From Fimbriimonadia bacterium (GTDB lineage: Bacteria > Armatimonadota > Fimbriimonadia > Fimbriimonadales > Fimbriimonadaceae), in the NCBI GenBank assembly GCA_030427425.1, contig JAUICQ010000003.1, forward strand, positions 105,045 through 169,044: a stretch of DNA of 64,000 bases, given 5' to 3'. Positions 17,052 to 26,315 of this stretch are shown here, one piece after another (positions within the stretch are counted from its first letter, which is position 1; each line of letters starts with the position of its first letter). The notes beneath the pieces are model-generated. The model had not been told where the DNA came from. It worked only from the letters and a program-made list of their open reading frames with translations, and did no database searches. The position numbers and the translations under genes are program-made.

Positions 17052-18548
17052 TTAGTAAGCTTTTGCAAATATTACTCTCTGCTTACTTTCATTACCAGTA
17101 TACACACACTTACCCGGTTTTACATCATCTGGATGGAAAGGTTCTAGTGGAATACATCGAATTGTTGCCTTTGTAAGTTCGGCGATTTTCTTTTCGGTCT
17201 CTGTAGTTCCGTCCCAGTGAGCGAGGATGAATCCTGCTCCGCCCTCTTTATCGAACGTCTTTTCAAATTCTTCCCAAGTATCCACTCGTTTGATGTTATC
17301 TAGCCTAAACTGCTTTGCTTTTGCCAGTAAGCCTACCTGCATATCCTCTAAGGAATTAGTAATTTCGTCAACAACATTTTCAAGAGCGACTGTCTTCTTC
17401 TCATAGGTATCTCTTCTTGCGAGTATACAGGAGCTACTCTCTAGATCTTTCGGACCTATTTCCACGCGCAAGCAAGCGCCTTTCAGTTCCCAATCGTTAA
17501 ACTTGAATCCAGGAGTCTCTTTCTCACGCTTATCGATTTCCACTCGTATGTTAGCGTCTCTCCACTTGGTGTCTTTAAGGAGTGTAGCGACTCTTTCTGC
17601 TTCAGCATAAGTTTTTTCTCTGGTAGCTTCATCTCTTCCCATAGGGACAATTGCTACCTGGGTTGGTGATATGCGTGGAGGAAGTACTAACCCTTTATCG
17701 TCTGAATGTACCATGATAAGAGCTCCAATCATTCTTGTTGTAACTCCCCATGAGGTAGCATAGACGTATTCTAGATCGCCTTTTTCATTCTGAAATTTTA
17801 CATCGAAGGCTTTAGCAAAGCTCTGACCCAGGTGGTGTGATGTTCCGTTCTGGATTGCTTTTAGATCTTGGGTCATTACCTCAATGGTATAAGTGTGGTG
17901 CGCGCCAGCAAACTTTTCATGTTCGGTTTTCTGACCGCATACTACAGGTACAGCCATCCACTCTTCACAGATGTTTTCGTATACCCTTAACATCTTCATC
18001 GATTCTTCTTCAGCTTCTTCAAAAGTGGCATGTGCAGTGTGGCCTTCCTGCCAGAGGAATTCCATTGTACGTAAGAATAGTTTGGTACGCATCTCCCAGC
18101 GAACCACATTGGCCCACTGATTAATTAACAGAGGAAGATCGCGGTAGCTATTAATCCAGTTCTTGTAGGCGTTCCAGATAACGGTTTCACTGGTTGGCCT
18201 TACAACTAAAGGTTCTTCTAATTCCTTGCCTCCTCCATGAGTAACAACAGCACAGTGAGGGGCGAATCCTTCTACATGTTCGGCTTCCTTCTTTAGAAAA
18301 CTCTCTGGTATTAATAAGGGGAAGTATGCATTTACATGCCCTGTCTCTTTGAATTTAGCATCCAGCGCATCTCTGATATTTTCCCAGATAGCGTATCCGC
18401 GGGGCCTGATTATCATACACCCTCTTACAGGGGCGTAGTCTGCTAGTTCTGCTTTTATAATTAGTTCATTGAACCATTCATTGAAGTCTTCACTCTGTTT
18501 GGTTATCTCGTAATGTTTTTTCGTGTTTTTGACGGTGCTGTTGCTCAT
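17052..18548 (-). CDS. proS: Prolyl-tRNA synthetase, eukaryote/archaeal type
   Basis: Class II synthetase charging tRNA-Pro. The 498-aa protein lacks the bacterial editing insertion and has the short eukaryote-like layout. Motif 1 is near residues 45-90 (PRGYAIWENIRDAL...YFPLLIPESF). Motif 2 is RTMEFLWQEGHTAHAT. TSHHLGQSFAKAFDVKF and motif 3 GALIMVHSDDKGLVLPPRISPTQV follow. Then come the anticodon-binding domain and the C-terminal domain ending in FAKAY. This type is known from Bacteroidota, some spirochaetes, mycoplasmas and clostridia. First gene of a probable two-gene unit with the prenyltransferase. Confidence 0.96.
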   Translation of the reverse strand: MSNSTVKNTKKHYEITKQSEDFNEWFNELIIKAELADYAPVRGCMIIRPRGYAIWENIRDALDAKFKETGHVNAYFPLLIPESFLKKEAEHVEGFAPHCAVVTHGGGKELEEPLVVRPTSETVIWNAYKNWINSYRDLPLLINQWANVVRWEMRTKLFLRTMEFLWQEGHTAHATFEEAEEESMKMLRVYENICEEWMAVPVVCGQKTEHEKFAGAHHTYTIEVMTQDLKAIQNGTSHHLGQSFAKAFDVKFQNEKGDLEYVYATSWGVTTRMIGALIMVHSDDKGLVLPPRISPTQVAIVPMGRDEATREKTYAEAERVATLLKDTKWRDANIRVEIDKREKETPGFKFNDWELKGACLRVEIGPKDLESSSCILARRDTYEKKTVALENVVDEITNSLEDMQVGLLAKAKQFRLDNIKRVDTWEEFEKTFDKEGGAGFILAHWDGTTETEKKIAELTKATIRCIPLEPFHPDDVKPGKCVYTGNESKQRVIFAKAY

Positions 18549-18758
18549 ATTAATGTCTTTTTTTTTGTAGTAGTTTATGGATATTTATTATCATTATTTT
18601 GGCATATATATTATTGTTCAAACGTGCAAAGCAGAATCTCTTTTTTGTGTAATGAATTAATCTAGCGGTGAGCGTTAGATTTGAAATAGATTAAATTATT
18701 TTTAAGATATCTTATTTTTCTTAAACACTTTTCTGATATACTTAGTAATAGAATCTAG

Positions 18759-19111
18759 AGAGTAGATTGGGTAGTGGCCTGCATCTATGAAAATAGGTGT
18801 GGGAGGAAAGTCCGGACTCCGTAGGACGGAGTGCCTAACGCAAGTTAGGACGGAGCAATTCGATGGAAAGTGCCACAGAGAACTATACCGCCTATGCAGT
18901 ATAATTTAGCAATTGTATTTTTGTATTGCAGGCAAGGGTGAAAAGGTGAGGTAAGAGCTCACCAGCATATTAGGCAACTAATTTGGCTGGGTAAACCCCA
19001 CTCGGAGCAAGACCAAATAGAGGGCTTATCAGGTGGTCCGCCTGAGTCCAGGGTAGGTCGCAGTAGATAGATCACTACACAAAAACAGAATCCGGCTTAC
19101 AGATCTACTCT
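18759..19111 (+). ncRNA. rnpB: RNase P RNA (class A)
   Basis: Catalytic RNA that trims tRNA 5' leaders. Conserved blocks occur in the right order: GAGGAAAGTCCGGACTCC (about 18812), ACAGAGA, GGGTGAAAAGGTGAGGTAAG, GAGCAAGACCAAATAG (about 19005), and AGATAGATCACTAC...ACAGAATCCGGCTTACAG. The ends AGAGTAGATT and AGATCTACTCT pair as the P1 helix, which sets the limits. A TATACT at 18737-18742 is a plausible -10 element for its promoter. Confidence 0.96.
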
Positions 19112-19318
19112 TTAGAGGCTAACTCATCAGTTTTGCGCTTTGCATTTTATTAAAGTTTATCTCCAAGTATCTAATTGAAAAAGCTTACTAGTGTCTATTT
19201 TTTGTGAAAATTATCTATTAAAGATAAAAGGTATATTAGATGAGTAACTTGTTCTTTTTTTCCAACAGATGTTATGGTTTGGAATAAGTGAGTGATTAGT
19301 TATTGGAGAAAATAAGTA

Positions 19319-21265
19319 ATGAAGCAACTAAGAAAAAGTAATATATTTTTCGGAACTTTGTTCTGGGTAATAGGGACCAACGTGGTGTCTTCAGCAGCAG
19401 CGAAGGATTTAGGAGATTATCAACCTGCAATCGATGTTCAGTCTGGAGAAGGAATAGCTTCTACACAGTCTTTTGTAGTACCACAAGACTGTGTAGGTAA
19501 TACGGATTCAATGATAGATTATATTGCAAGCAACATTCGATATAAATGGTCGGATTATTCGGTGCTGAAAGAAGGACATATCTGGAATGAAACGCCTATA
19601 ACTAAGTTAGATCAGCTAATTAAGTTATCCCTTTTAGAGGAAGAAATTCAAAATCAGGGACAAAATAGTTTTCAATTTGGGATTAAAAAGATAGAGATAA
19701 GTGAGAATGTTGGTTGTCTGAATGATAAAGTATTTCAGTTTATTTTAGACCATACAGCTAAGGGTGAATTGCCAGCAAATAATAGACTACTAAAGTCTCT
19801 GCATCTGCCAGGTCTTAATAATGCTGTTGAACAAGTAGAGCTTTTACTTTCAAATATTAACGAAAATAGTATAGAGAGCTTAGATCTAAGTAATAGTCAA
19901 TTGCCTGAAACTTTTTGTTTTTCAGAAGCGTTCTGTAACTCATTAAAGAGTTTGAACTTATCGAACTGCACAGGTATTTCCAGTGATAATTGGGGGGAAT
20001 TTTACAGTAAAGTATTTCCAAACATGGAGATGCTTAACTTAGAGGGTTGCGCTGTAAATGAACAGATAATTCAGTTAATAGAGAATAGCCCAAACCTTAA
20101 AAGATTGAACCTATCTAACTGTGAAAATATCTCAGATGGTAATTGGCATGCGATATTACAACATTTAAACCATGATATGCTAGAAATTGGTTTAAATGGA
20201 GCAAGGTTTGAAGATAGTATTATTGAACCATTGGCTAGATTTTCTTCGCTTGAAAAACTCAGCTTCAATAATGTTACAGGGATCGATCAAGATTGGGCTA
20301 CAATTATCGATGGGCTTCCAGCCAATATCAGGTATCTATCATTAGCAGGTATGCCATTAAATGAAGATACTGCTCAAGCATTAACCAGGTTTACTCATCT
20401 TGTATATTTAAACTTAACAGATTGTAAAGCATTAGCTGAGGGTACATGGGAAGAGAAATCAAGTGCTCATCAGGCAAGTAAGGTATTGTGGATAAGTATA
20501 TTAAATAGTATTCCGCATACCTTAGAAGAGTTGTATCTGAATAATACTAGTGTTTCAGATCTTAGTATAGGAGATGTGTATATACGATTAAATGGTCTAA
20601 AAGTATTATCACTATCTGGCTGCAAAAGTATTTCTGAAGAGGCTTTATTTGTCTTATTAGGAAGAATTACAGATAAATTACAGTATCTATCATTAAGTGA
20701 TACTCAATTTACTGGATACGGAGCCGAGTATTTCAATAGGTTGCAGAATTTGAAGACCCTATATCTAGGAAGTTGTAAAATAGGTTTTCACGATAAAATT
20801 GTAAGTAACCCTAGAGATACTTATGGTGTTTATATACCAAAGAATATACATGATGACGATAGGAACCCAGGTTCTATTAATTTATGGGCTAAGATTAAAT
20901 CTAGACACCGTATCCTTCTTTCTGCACTACCTACAAGCTTAGAAGTATTAGATTTAACTGATACATGCTATACTGGTGAATCTATAGAATTATTTAGCAG
21001 ATTAGAGAACTTGAAGAGTCTTTCTCTAAGTAAAAATGAGTTCCGAAAAGGAATCTCTTCAATGTTTCCTAGTCAAAAACAGATACTAGAAAAATGGGCA
21101 CCCTTATTGGAGGTTCTACCTGTAAGCCTAATTAGTATCAATATTGATGATACCGATTGCCCTTCAGCAGTGGCTACCCTGCTAAAAGGAGATCGTTCTA
21201 ATAAAGAGATGCTAGATATAGTTGTAGAGGGGAAAAAAGATACCGGTAGATGCACTATTAGCTAG
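19319..21265 (+). CDS. Secreted leucine-rich-repeat protein
   Basis: 648 aa. The signal peptide lies within residues 1 to about 28 (ending VVSSAAA). Residues about 30-155 are of unknown fold. From about 158 to the end come irregular LRRs of the cysteine-containing/RI-like kind: IESLDLSNSQLPE, LKSLNLSNCTGISSDNW, LKRLNLSNCENISDGNW, LEELYLNNTSVSD, LKVLSLSGCKSISEEALF, LEVLDLTDTCYTGESIELF. No catalytic domain is seen. It is likely exported and binds proteins. It is not a close copy of the F-box-like/LRR genes at 46-51 kb, lacking their N-terminal box and 51-aa unit. Function unknown; a host-directed role is inference. It ends in a long hairpin shared with convergent rph. Confidence 0.85.
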   Translation: MKQLRKSNIFFGTLFWVIGTNVVSSAAAKDLGDYQPAIDVQSGEGIASTQSFVVPQDCVGNTDSMIDYIASNIRYKWSDYSVLKEGHIWNETPITKLDQLIKLSLLEEEIQNQGQNSFQFGIKKIEISENVGCLNDKVFQFILDHTAKGELPANNRLLKSLHLPGLNNAVEQVELLLSNINENSIESLDLSNSQLPETFCFSEAFCNSLKSLNLSNCTGISSDNWGEFYSKVFPNMEMLNLEGCAVNEQIIQLIENSPNLKRLNLSNCENISDGNWHAILQHLNHDMLEIGLNGARFEDSIIEPLARFSSLEKLSFNNVTGIDQDWATIIDGLPANIRYLSLAGMPLNEDTAQALTRFTHLVYLNLTDCKALAEGTWEEKSSAHQASKVLWISILNSIPHTLEELYLNNTSVSDLSIGDVYIRLNGLKVLSLSGCKSISEEALFVLLGRITDKLQYLSLSDTQFTGYGAEYFNRLQNLKTLYLGSCKIGFHDKIVSNPRDTYGVYIPKNIHDDDRNPGSINLWAKIKSRHRILLSALPTSLEVLDLTDTCYTGESIELFSRLENLKSLSLSKNEFRKGISSMFPSQKQILEKWAPLLEVLPVSLISINIDDTDCPSAVATLLKGDRSNKEMLDIVVEGKKDTGRCTIS

Positions 21266-21291
21266 TAAGTTATTTTAATTACTATAGAAAA

Positions 21292-21329
21292 CTAGTTAGT
21301 CGGTGATGTACAATCAACCGACTAACTAG
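21292..21329. terminator. Bidirectional hairpin overlapping the rph stop
   Basis: Perfect 13-bp stem (CTAGTTAGTCGGT / ACCGACTAACTAG) with a 12-nt loop, between convergent genes; its right arm covers the rph stop codon. Confidence 0.7.
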
Positions 21330-22059
21330 AAGCTGCTAACTCTTTTTTCTCCTCAAGTGCTTCTTCTTGAAGCGATACTATTTCATCGATTCCTTTTTTA
21401 CCAAACTTCAGCAGTTTAACTAGTGTATCCACACCGAACGGCATTGTCTCAGCGGTCCCTTGGATCTCTACGAATTTTCCAGATGCGGTCATTACTATGT
21501 TCATATCTGCATCTGCAGTGCTATCCTCGGAATAGTCTAGGTCTAACATTTCTTCCCCGCCAACTAGTCCTACACTGATTGCAGCTAGAGGTTCAAGGAT
21601 GATATCTTGCTTAATCATTCTCCGTTTCAGCATCCAGTTTACGGCTTGTCTTAGTGCAACGTATGCAGCTGTAATCGAGGCGGTTCTAGTACCACCATCT
21701 GCGCGGATTACGTCACAATCGATAGTGATGGTGCGTTCTCCCATTTTTTTAAGATCCACAATGCTGCGCAGCGACCGACCTATTAATCTCTGAATTTCAA
21801 CCGATCGACCGTTTACTCCGCGTATTCCATCCCTATTGCTTCTCTGCGATCCAGCTCTTGGGAGCATCGCATATTCTGCAGTCACCCAGCCAGTACCGGA
21901 ATTTTTAAGGAACGGAGGAACTTTCTCATCCACTGTTGCAGAAACTATAACGTGTGTGTCACCCAGTTTTATAAGACATGAACCCTCTGCGTACTTAACA
22001 AATCCGGGCTCGAGGGTGCAACTTCTTAGATCATCATGTTTACGATTATTATATCTCAC
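21322..22059 (-). CDS. rph: Ribonuclease PH
   Basis: Phosphorolytic 3'-5' exoribonuclease that trims tRNA 3' ends. The 245-aa protein has SVEIQRLIGRSLRSIVDL (RNA/phosphate binding), TITIDCDVIRADGGTRTASITAAYVAL, the family signature near residues 115-140, and KFVEIQGTAETMPFG near 200. Length is normal and the sequence complete. It is transcribed towards the LRR gene and separated by a shared hairpin. Confidence 0.95.
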   Translation of the reverse strand: MRYNNRKHDDLRSCTLEPGFVKYAEGSCLIKLGDTHVIVSATVDEKVPPFLKNSGTGWVTAEYAMLPRAGSQRSNRDGIRGVNGRSVEIQRLIGRSLRSIVDLKKMGERTITIDCDVIRADGGTRTASITAAYVALRQAVNWMLKRRMIKQDIILEPLAAISVGLVGGEEMLDLDYSEDSTADADMNIVMTASGKFVEIQGTAETMPFGVDTLVKLLKFGKKGIDEIVSLQEEALEEKKELAASS

Positions 22060-22160
22060 TTCCTAAATATTACCCGTATCAGGTGCTTTGTACCTGAAGA
22101 AGAAGCGAGTAAATTAGAAAACAGAATAACTATATGCAATAATGTGCCAATAATATTCAT

Positions 22161-23006
22161 ATGGACGTAAGGCAGATAGAAATGCGTATTGCACGTAGTG
22201 AAAACCTTCCAGTAATGCCTGCTTTAGTAACGAAGGTTTTAAACATTACTAATAGAGAGAATCCTTCAATAACAGAATTAGAGGCCATTATGGCAACAGA
22301 TACTGCTATTAGTGCTAAAGTGTTGAAAGTAGCTAATTCACCTCTATATACCATGGGGGCTTGTTCCTCTCTGGGTACTGCTATTAGCATGCTTGGTTTT
22401 AGAGTGATTAAGTCTTTAATTATCTCCATTGCTTATCAACAGTTAATTGGCCCTAAAGGAGCTAGTGAATTGTTTTCAAAAAAAGATTTCTGGTTGCACT
22501 CTTTAGCAACTGGTGTTGCAGCTAAGCATATTGTACGAAAACTGAGCCCTGCCGATGCCGACGATGTATATATTGCTGGAATGCTACATGATGTAGGGAT
22601 GCTTGTTTTATCGGTATATGCTCCAGAAGAATTTGATAATATTATTAAAAAATCGCATGAGCAAGCTATCCCGATTCTAGATGCTGCTCAGGAGTTGTAT
22701 GGGATAGATCATGCAGAATTAGGAGATATGTTGGCAAAAAAATGGAATCTACCTGAGATGCTTCAGCATGCTATAAAGTACCATCATAGACCTCTTGAAG
22801 ATAACATCCATCAGAGAACTACTGCCATTGTAGCTGTGGCTAATATCATCGCCCATCAGTCCGGATTTACCAATAATACTGTGGGTGTAACCTATGAGAT
22901 GGATAAGAATCTACTTAACATTATAAGCTTACAAGAAGCGGATGTTGCACCGATTGCAGAAAAAATTGTAGAAGAAGTAATGAATGCCGAAAGCAGCTAT
23001 GTCTAA
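22161..23006 (+). CDS. HDOD domain signalling protein
   Basis: 281 aa, almost wholly an HDOD domain: LPVMPALVTKVLNITN, MATDTAISAKVLKVANSPLYTMG, LGTAISMLGFRVIKSLII, then AGMLHDVGMLVL with His143-Asp144, IDHAELGDMLAKKWNLPE and AIKYHHRP. HDOD proteins act in chemotaxis, motility or second-messenger signalling, usually without hydrolase activity, although the HD pair is kept here. No receiver or GGDEF domain is fused. It is divergent from rph and followed by an exported protein gene. A partner cannot be named from the sequence. Confidence 0.9.
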   Translation: MDVRQIEMRIARSENLPVMPALVTKVLNITNRENPSITELEAIMATDTAISAKVLKVANSPLYTMGACSSLGTAISMLGFRVIKSLIISIAYQQLIGPKGASELFSKKDFWLHSLATGVAAKHIVRKLSPADADDVYIAGMLHDVGMLVLSVYAPEEFDNIIKKSHEQAIPILDAAQELYGIDHAELGDMLAKKWNLPEMLQHAIKYHHRPLEDNIHQRTTAIVAVANIIAHQSGFTNNTVGVTYEMDKNLLNIISLQEADVAPIAEKIVEEVMNAESSYV

Positions 23007-23100
23007 TATTATTAGAAAAATTTGTATAATAATAGAAAAATAACTTGCAAAATTTATTGTTTAATGTAAACTATTCTTCACAAAGAGGAAATAATATAAT

Positions 23101-23880
23101 ATGGAACGGAGTACATTATTCAATATATCTACATTTACATTGGCGATAATAGGTCAGCTGATCCCAGTAGATGCTGCTGAAAATAACAGTTGGAACAATA
23201 GCGGTGATTTGTGTATTGAAAGTATTAGTGTGAAAAACGAAACACTAGATGTGCTTTCTATTGATGAAATAGATGAAAATATAGGTTTAGTTGTTGTTGG
23301 TAATGACGATACCTGCTATGATGAATTCTCTCGTATGCTTGAAGTAGAGGATATCATATCTAAGATGGAGAAGCTGGTAGGGGATGTGTCGGCAGAGTGT
23401 GAAAATGTTTTATCTGCTTGGCTCTACTACTATCATAGCTTACGGAAAGAAAAAGATTTTAGTAAGGAAAATTACACCAGTATGGTATTAGTGTTCAATA
23501 CGTTATCTACAAGGTTGTATGAACTAACAGAACGACTCTGTAATTTAGAAGTTCTAGTTGAAAAGGCCGTGGATACAGGTAATGAAACAATTTATCACAT
23601 AGAGATGGATATTGATAATATACATGGAGTATTGGAAAATGCGATCTGTTTAATTGAGGTTTTTTTAGACCACCCAGACGATGATCCTGATTATAATGAT
23701 GAAGACTTACCAGTACATTTAACTGTCCCGGCATACAATGATATAATAGGATATCTATCTGGAAGAAATTTGGTTGATATTTCATGTTGCGGTAGCTATC
23801 ACTGTTATATTAAAGGCAGAGTGGAAGACATTTATCAAAACCTTCTGTTAGAATGTGAAAAGAGTGTTATAAATATCTAA
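23101..23880 (+). CDS. Secreted Cys-containing protein of unknown function
   Basis: 259 aa. Residues 1 to about 26 form a likely signal peptide (ending PVDAAEN). The rest is acidic and probably helical, with about ten scattered Cys including ISCCGSYHCYIK near 225-235, which could form disulfides after export. No family recognised. GAGGAAATA lies upstream of the ATG. The purple-acid-phosphatase-like gene starts 26 bp downstream, so the two probably form a transcription unit. Confidence 0.7.
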   Translation: MERSTLFNISTFTLAIIGQLIPVDAAENNSWNNSGDLCIESISVKNETLDVLSIDEIDENIGLVVVGNDDTCYDEFSRMLEVEDIISKMEKLVGDVSAECENVLSAWLYYYHSLRKEKDFSKENYTSMVLVFNTLSTRLYELTERLCNLEVLVEKAVDTGNETIYHIEMDIDNIHGVLENAICLIEVFLDHPDDDPDYNDEDLPVHLTVPAYNDIIGYLSGRNLVDISCCGSYHCYIKGRVEDIYQNLLLECEKSVINI

Positions 23881-23906
23881 AAGATGTTTATACTAAGTAT
23901 AATAAC

Positions 23907-25310
23907 ATGAATAAGTTTGTCATTTTTGTTTCTAGCGCACTGCTAGTATTATTTAGAATTGCCTCAGCAAAGGTAATTCTATATCCCTATTTAATGCCTG
24001 GAATTCATTCTGGATTAGATAAGGAGAGTGTATCAATATTCTGGCTGACTGATGAAGATGATATTGATGCAAAAACTGAATTTCGTACTGATGATAGCAA
24101 AACAAGTACTCTGGCATCTATTTCTAAGAAAAATGTACAGATAGATGGTAAATCTTATTATCTTTTTCAAGCGCTCTTAGATAACCTAGGATTTGACGAA
24201 AACTACTATTATACTGTAACAACCAGATATGGCATTATTCGCCAGCAGACTTTTCGTACTAGAACAAAGAGCAACTCTTTTAAGTTTGTAGTTTGGGGAT
24301 GTTCGGGTGAAGATACTAGACCCCAGATACAAATTGCAAAACAGATAGAGAGTTTAAACGCAAACTGCATTATCCACTTAGGAGATTTTTCTTATCCTAA
24401 AATTGGTAGTGGAGATGCTAATGGTGGCAAGTTAGAAGATGTTATAAAGAGAGGCATAAAACCGATTGATGGTGAAGTAGAGAGTGATAATCGATCGGTG
24501 CTGCTTTCAAAATGCCTTACCTATCTAGTATATGGTAACAAAGAGGTTAATGACGGAAGAGGATTTAATCAGGGACTGAATTCGCTCGCCACATTCTGGC
24601 TCACGAATCATCCAGTAAACGGACCCCTCGTGCCGAAAAACTATCCGAATAAACTAAGCCAGTCAGACTATACCATCTTCCAGAATTTAGTTGGAAGAGA
24701 TAAAGATGGAGATTTATTTGAAAGAAAAACAAACTATTCGTTCGATGTTGGGAATATTCATTTTACAGTAATAGATGGTAATGTTTGGCAGAATCCGGAC
24801 GATTCCAATCTCCGTAGTTGGATAAGACAAGACATAACTAACAGTAGGGCTACATGGAAGATTGTGGTGATGCACCAGCCACCATTTAGTCCGTTTATTA
24901 GTTTAGCTAAGGATGCAAAGAGTATCTTTTCAACTAGTACCTTCGATAGCTTAATAGAAGACGAGGGTAGGAGCAGGAGATATGTGCCGCTATTTGAAGA
25001 GTGTGGTGTAGATATTGTGTTTACTGCACATGTCCATGCTTACGAACGCGTACAACCTATTAAAGGGGTGGAATATATTAGTAGTGGAGCCGGAGGGGCT
25101 CACCTACATATGAACCTTATTACAGATCAGAAAGGAAGAGTCTTCTCGTTAATGGCTGAAGCCGCTTTAAGAGGTATGCGAAGCTTAATTGGTTCCAACT
25201 ATAATCGATACTCCTATACTATTGTGAATGTAATAGATAGAGTAATAGAGCTGGAACAATACGATTCTTCAGGAGTATTAATCGATTCACACCGTATAGA
25301 AAAAAAATAA
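23907..25310 (+). CDS. Secreted purple-acid-phosphatase-like protein with altered metal site
   Basis: 467 aa. Signal peptide at residues 1 to about 21 (ending RIASAK). A fibronectin-like N-terminal domain of the PAP type follows (YLMPGIHSGLDKESVSIFWL ... QTFRTRT). The calcineurin-like metallophosphoesterase fold has GDFSY at 159-163, VVMHQPP with His323, and AHVHAYER with His375 and His377. Two expected ligand motifs differ. The first, normally GDxG, reads WGCSGED, and the GNH motif reads GNK (210-212). It may therefore have changed metal content or lost activity. It lies among exported proteins of unknown role; an extracellular phosphate-scavenging or host-facing role is inference. Confidence 0.85.
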   Translation: MNKFVIFVSSALLVLFRIASAKVILYPYLMPGIHSGLDKESVSIFWLTDEDDIDAKTEFRTDDSKTSTLASISKKNVQIDGKSYYLFQALLDNLGFDENYYYTVTTRYGIIRQQTFRTRTKSNSFKFVVWGCSGEDTRPQIQIAKQIESLNANCIIHLGDFSYPKIGSGDANGGKLEDVIKRGIKPIDGEVESDNRSVLLSKCLTYLVYGNKEVNDGRGFNQGLNSLATFWLTNHPVNGPLVPKNYPNKLSQSDYTIFQNLVGRDKDGDLFERKTNYSFDVGNIHFTVIDGNVWQNPDDSNLRSWIRQDITNSRATWKIVVMHQPPFSPFISLAKDAKSIFSTSTFDSLIEDEGRSRRYVPLFEECGVDIVFTAHVHAYERVQPIKGVEYISSGAGGAHLHMNLITDQKGRVFSLMAEAALRGMRSLIGSNYNRYSYTIVNVIDRVIELEQYDSSGVLIDSHRIEKK

Positions 25311-25350
25311 TATCCCGATAAATAGTTAAAAGTGTTGAGGAGATATTATT

Positions 25351-26238
25351 GTGAAGGGTCTAGAATTTTTAAAATGTTGTGTGGGGATTGCATCAGGATG
25401 TACTCCATGTTCTGCTACAGATAGTAATTACAGTGTACGGGAAAATACTGTTGAACTAAAATCTAGATATACCAGGAAACTTAGTCGGACGAAATATACA
25501 GAATTTCCTGCTCTCATTACCTATTACCACAAATCTGCAGCAGAACTGATGCGGCGCGTTGGTAGAACATCAGATATACCTTCCGAAGTAAAGCGTCGTG
25601 TAGTAAATAGGATTCTAGAACATTATACTGATGAAGAGTGTGTAGGCCTCCTATTAGAAATATCAACTATTACTGAACTAGTGGTTCATGTTTGTAAATA
25701 TATGTATAGTATATCGTTAGAAAACATCTCCGTAGATGAAAAGTTATTAAAATATTTCAAGTTATTTGAAGTAATGCTCCAGAATTTAATTAATGGGACA
25801 AATATAGGTCGTTGTGGGAATCTTAATTTGCTACTAGAGAATGCATCTAGCATGTTAAATTCAGAGTATTTTTTAGAAATTTTTAAAAATATTGGTTACC
25901 GTCAACATTTTCAACAATGTGTGAGAAGGGCAGAATCTATGGATAGAGAGCTATTGAGCAAGAAAGATACGCTCTCACCTGAAGAAAAAGAGGAGCTTGG
26001 GAAAGATATTGTTCATGAAATAATACAAGCACTGGACGTACATCGTGCTTTGGAGGTTGTTTCAGATGACGATAAAGTTGGATTTATTCAAGTGATCATT
26101 GGTTTCAGTGCTATGGGTCCCATATGGAAAGCAAAAATAGATTCAATTACCTCTAAACCTATAGATCCAAGAACAATGTTACAAGAATTGTTAGTAATAG
26201 ATATTAGCTATAAGTGTAATATCTCTGATAAGAAATAA
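25351..26238 (+). CDS. Lipoprotein-like protein, array member 1
   Basis: 295 aa, GTG start preceded by GAGGAGATATTATT. The N-terminus MKGLEFLKCCVGIASGCTPC resembles a lipoprotein signal with a weak lipobox (ASGC). The rest is charged and helical. Shared landmarks with the next three genes: KYTEFPALI near residue 50, DEKLLKYFKLFEVML near 130, SPEEKEELGKDIVHEIIQALDVHR near 210-235. It is the most divergent of the four and shares little upstream sequence with them. No family is recognised and the function is unknown. Confidence 0.7.
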   Translation: MKGLEFLKCCVGIASGCTPCSATDSNYSVRENTVELKSRYTRKLSRTKYTEFPALITYYHKSAAELMRRVGRTSDIPSEVKRRVVNRILEHYTDEECVGLLLEISTITELVVHVCKYMYSISLENISVDEKLLKYFKLFEVMLQNLINGTNIGRCGNLNLLLENASSMLNSEYFLEIFKNIGYRQHFQQCVRRAESMDRELLSKKDTLSPEEKEELGKDIVHEIIQALDVHRALEVVSDDDKVGFIQVIIGFSAMGPIWKAKIDSITSKPIDPRTMLQELLVIDISYKCNISDKK

Positions 26239-26315
26239 ATACTAATATCTCAATACCGACTGATTACAATTTATATAGCTATTAAAATTACATATGATGT
26301 AAACTCCCTTCAACC

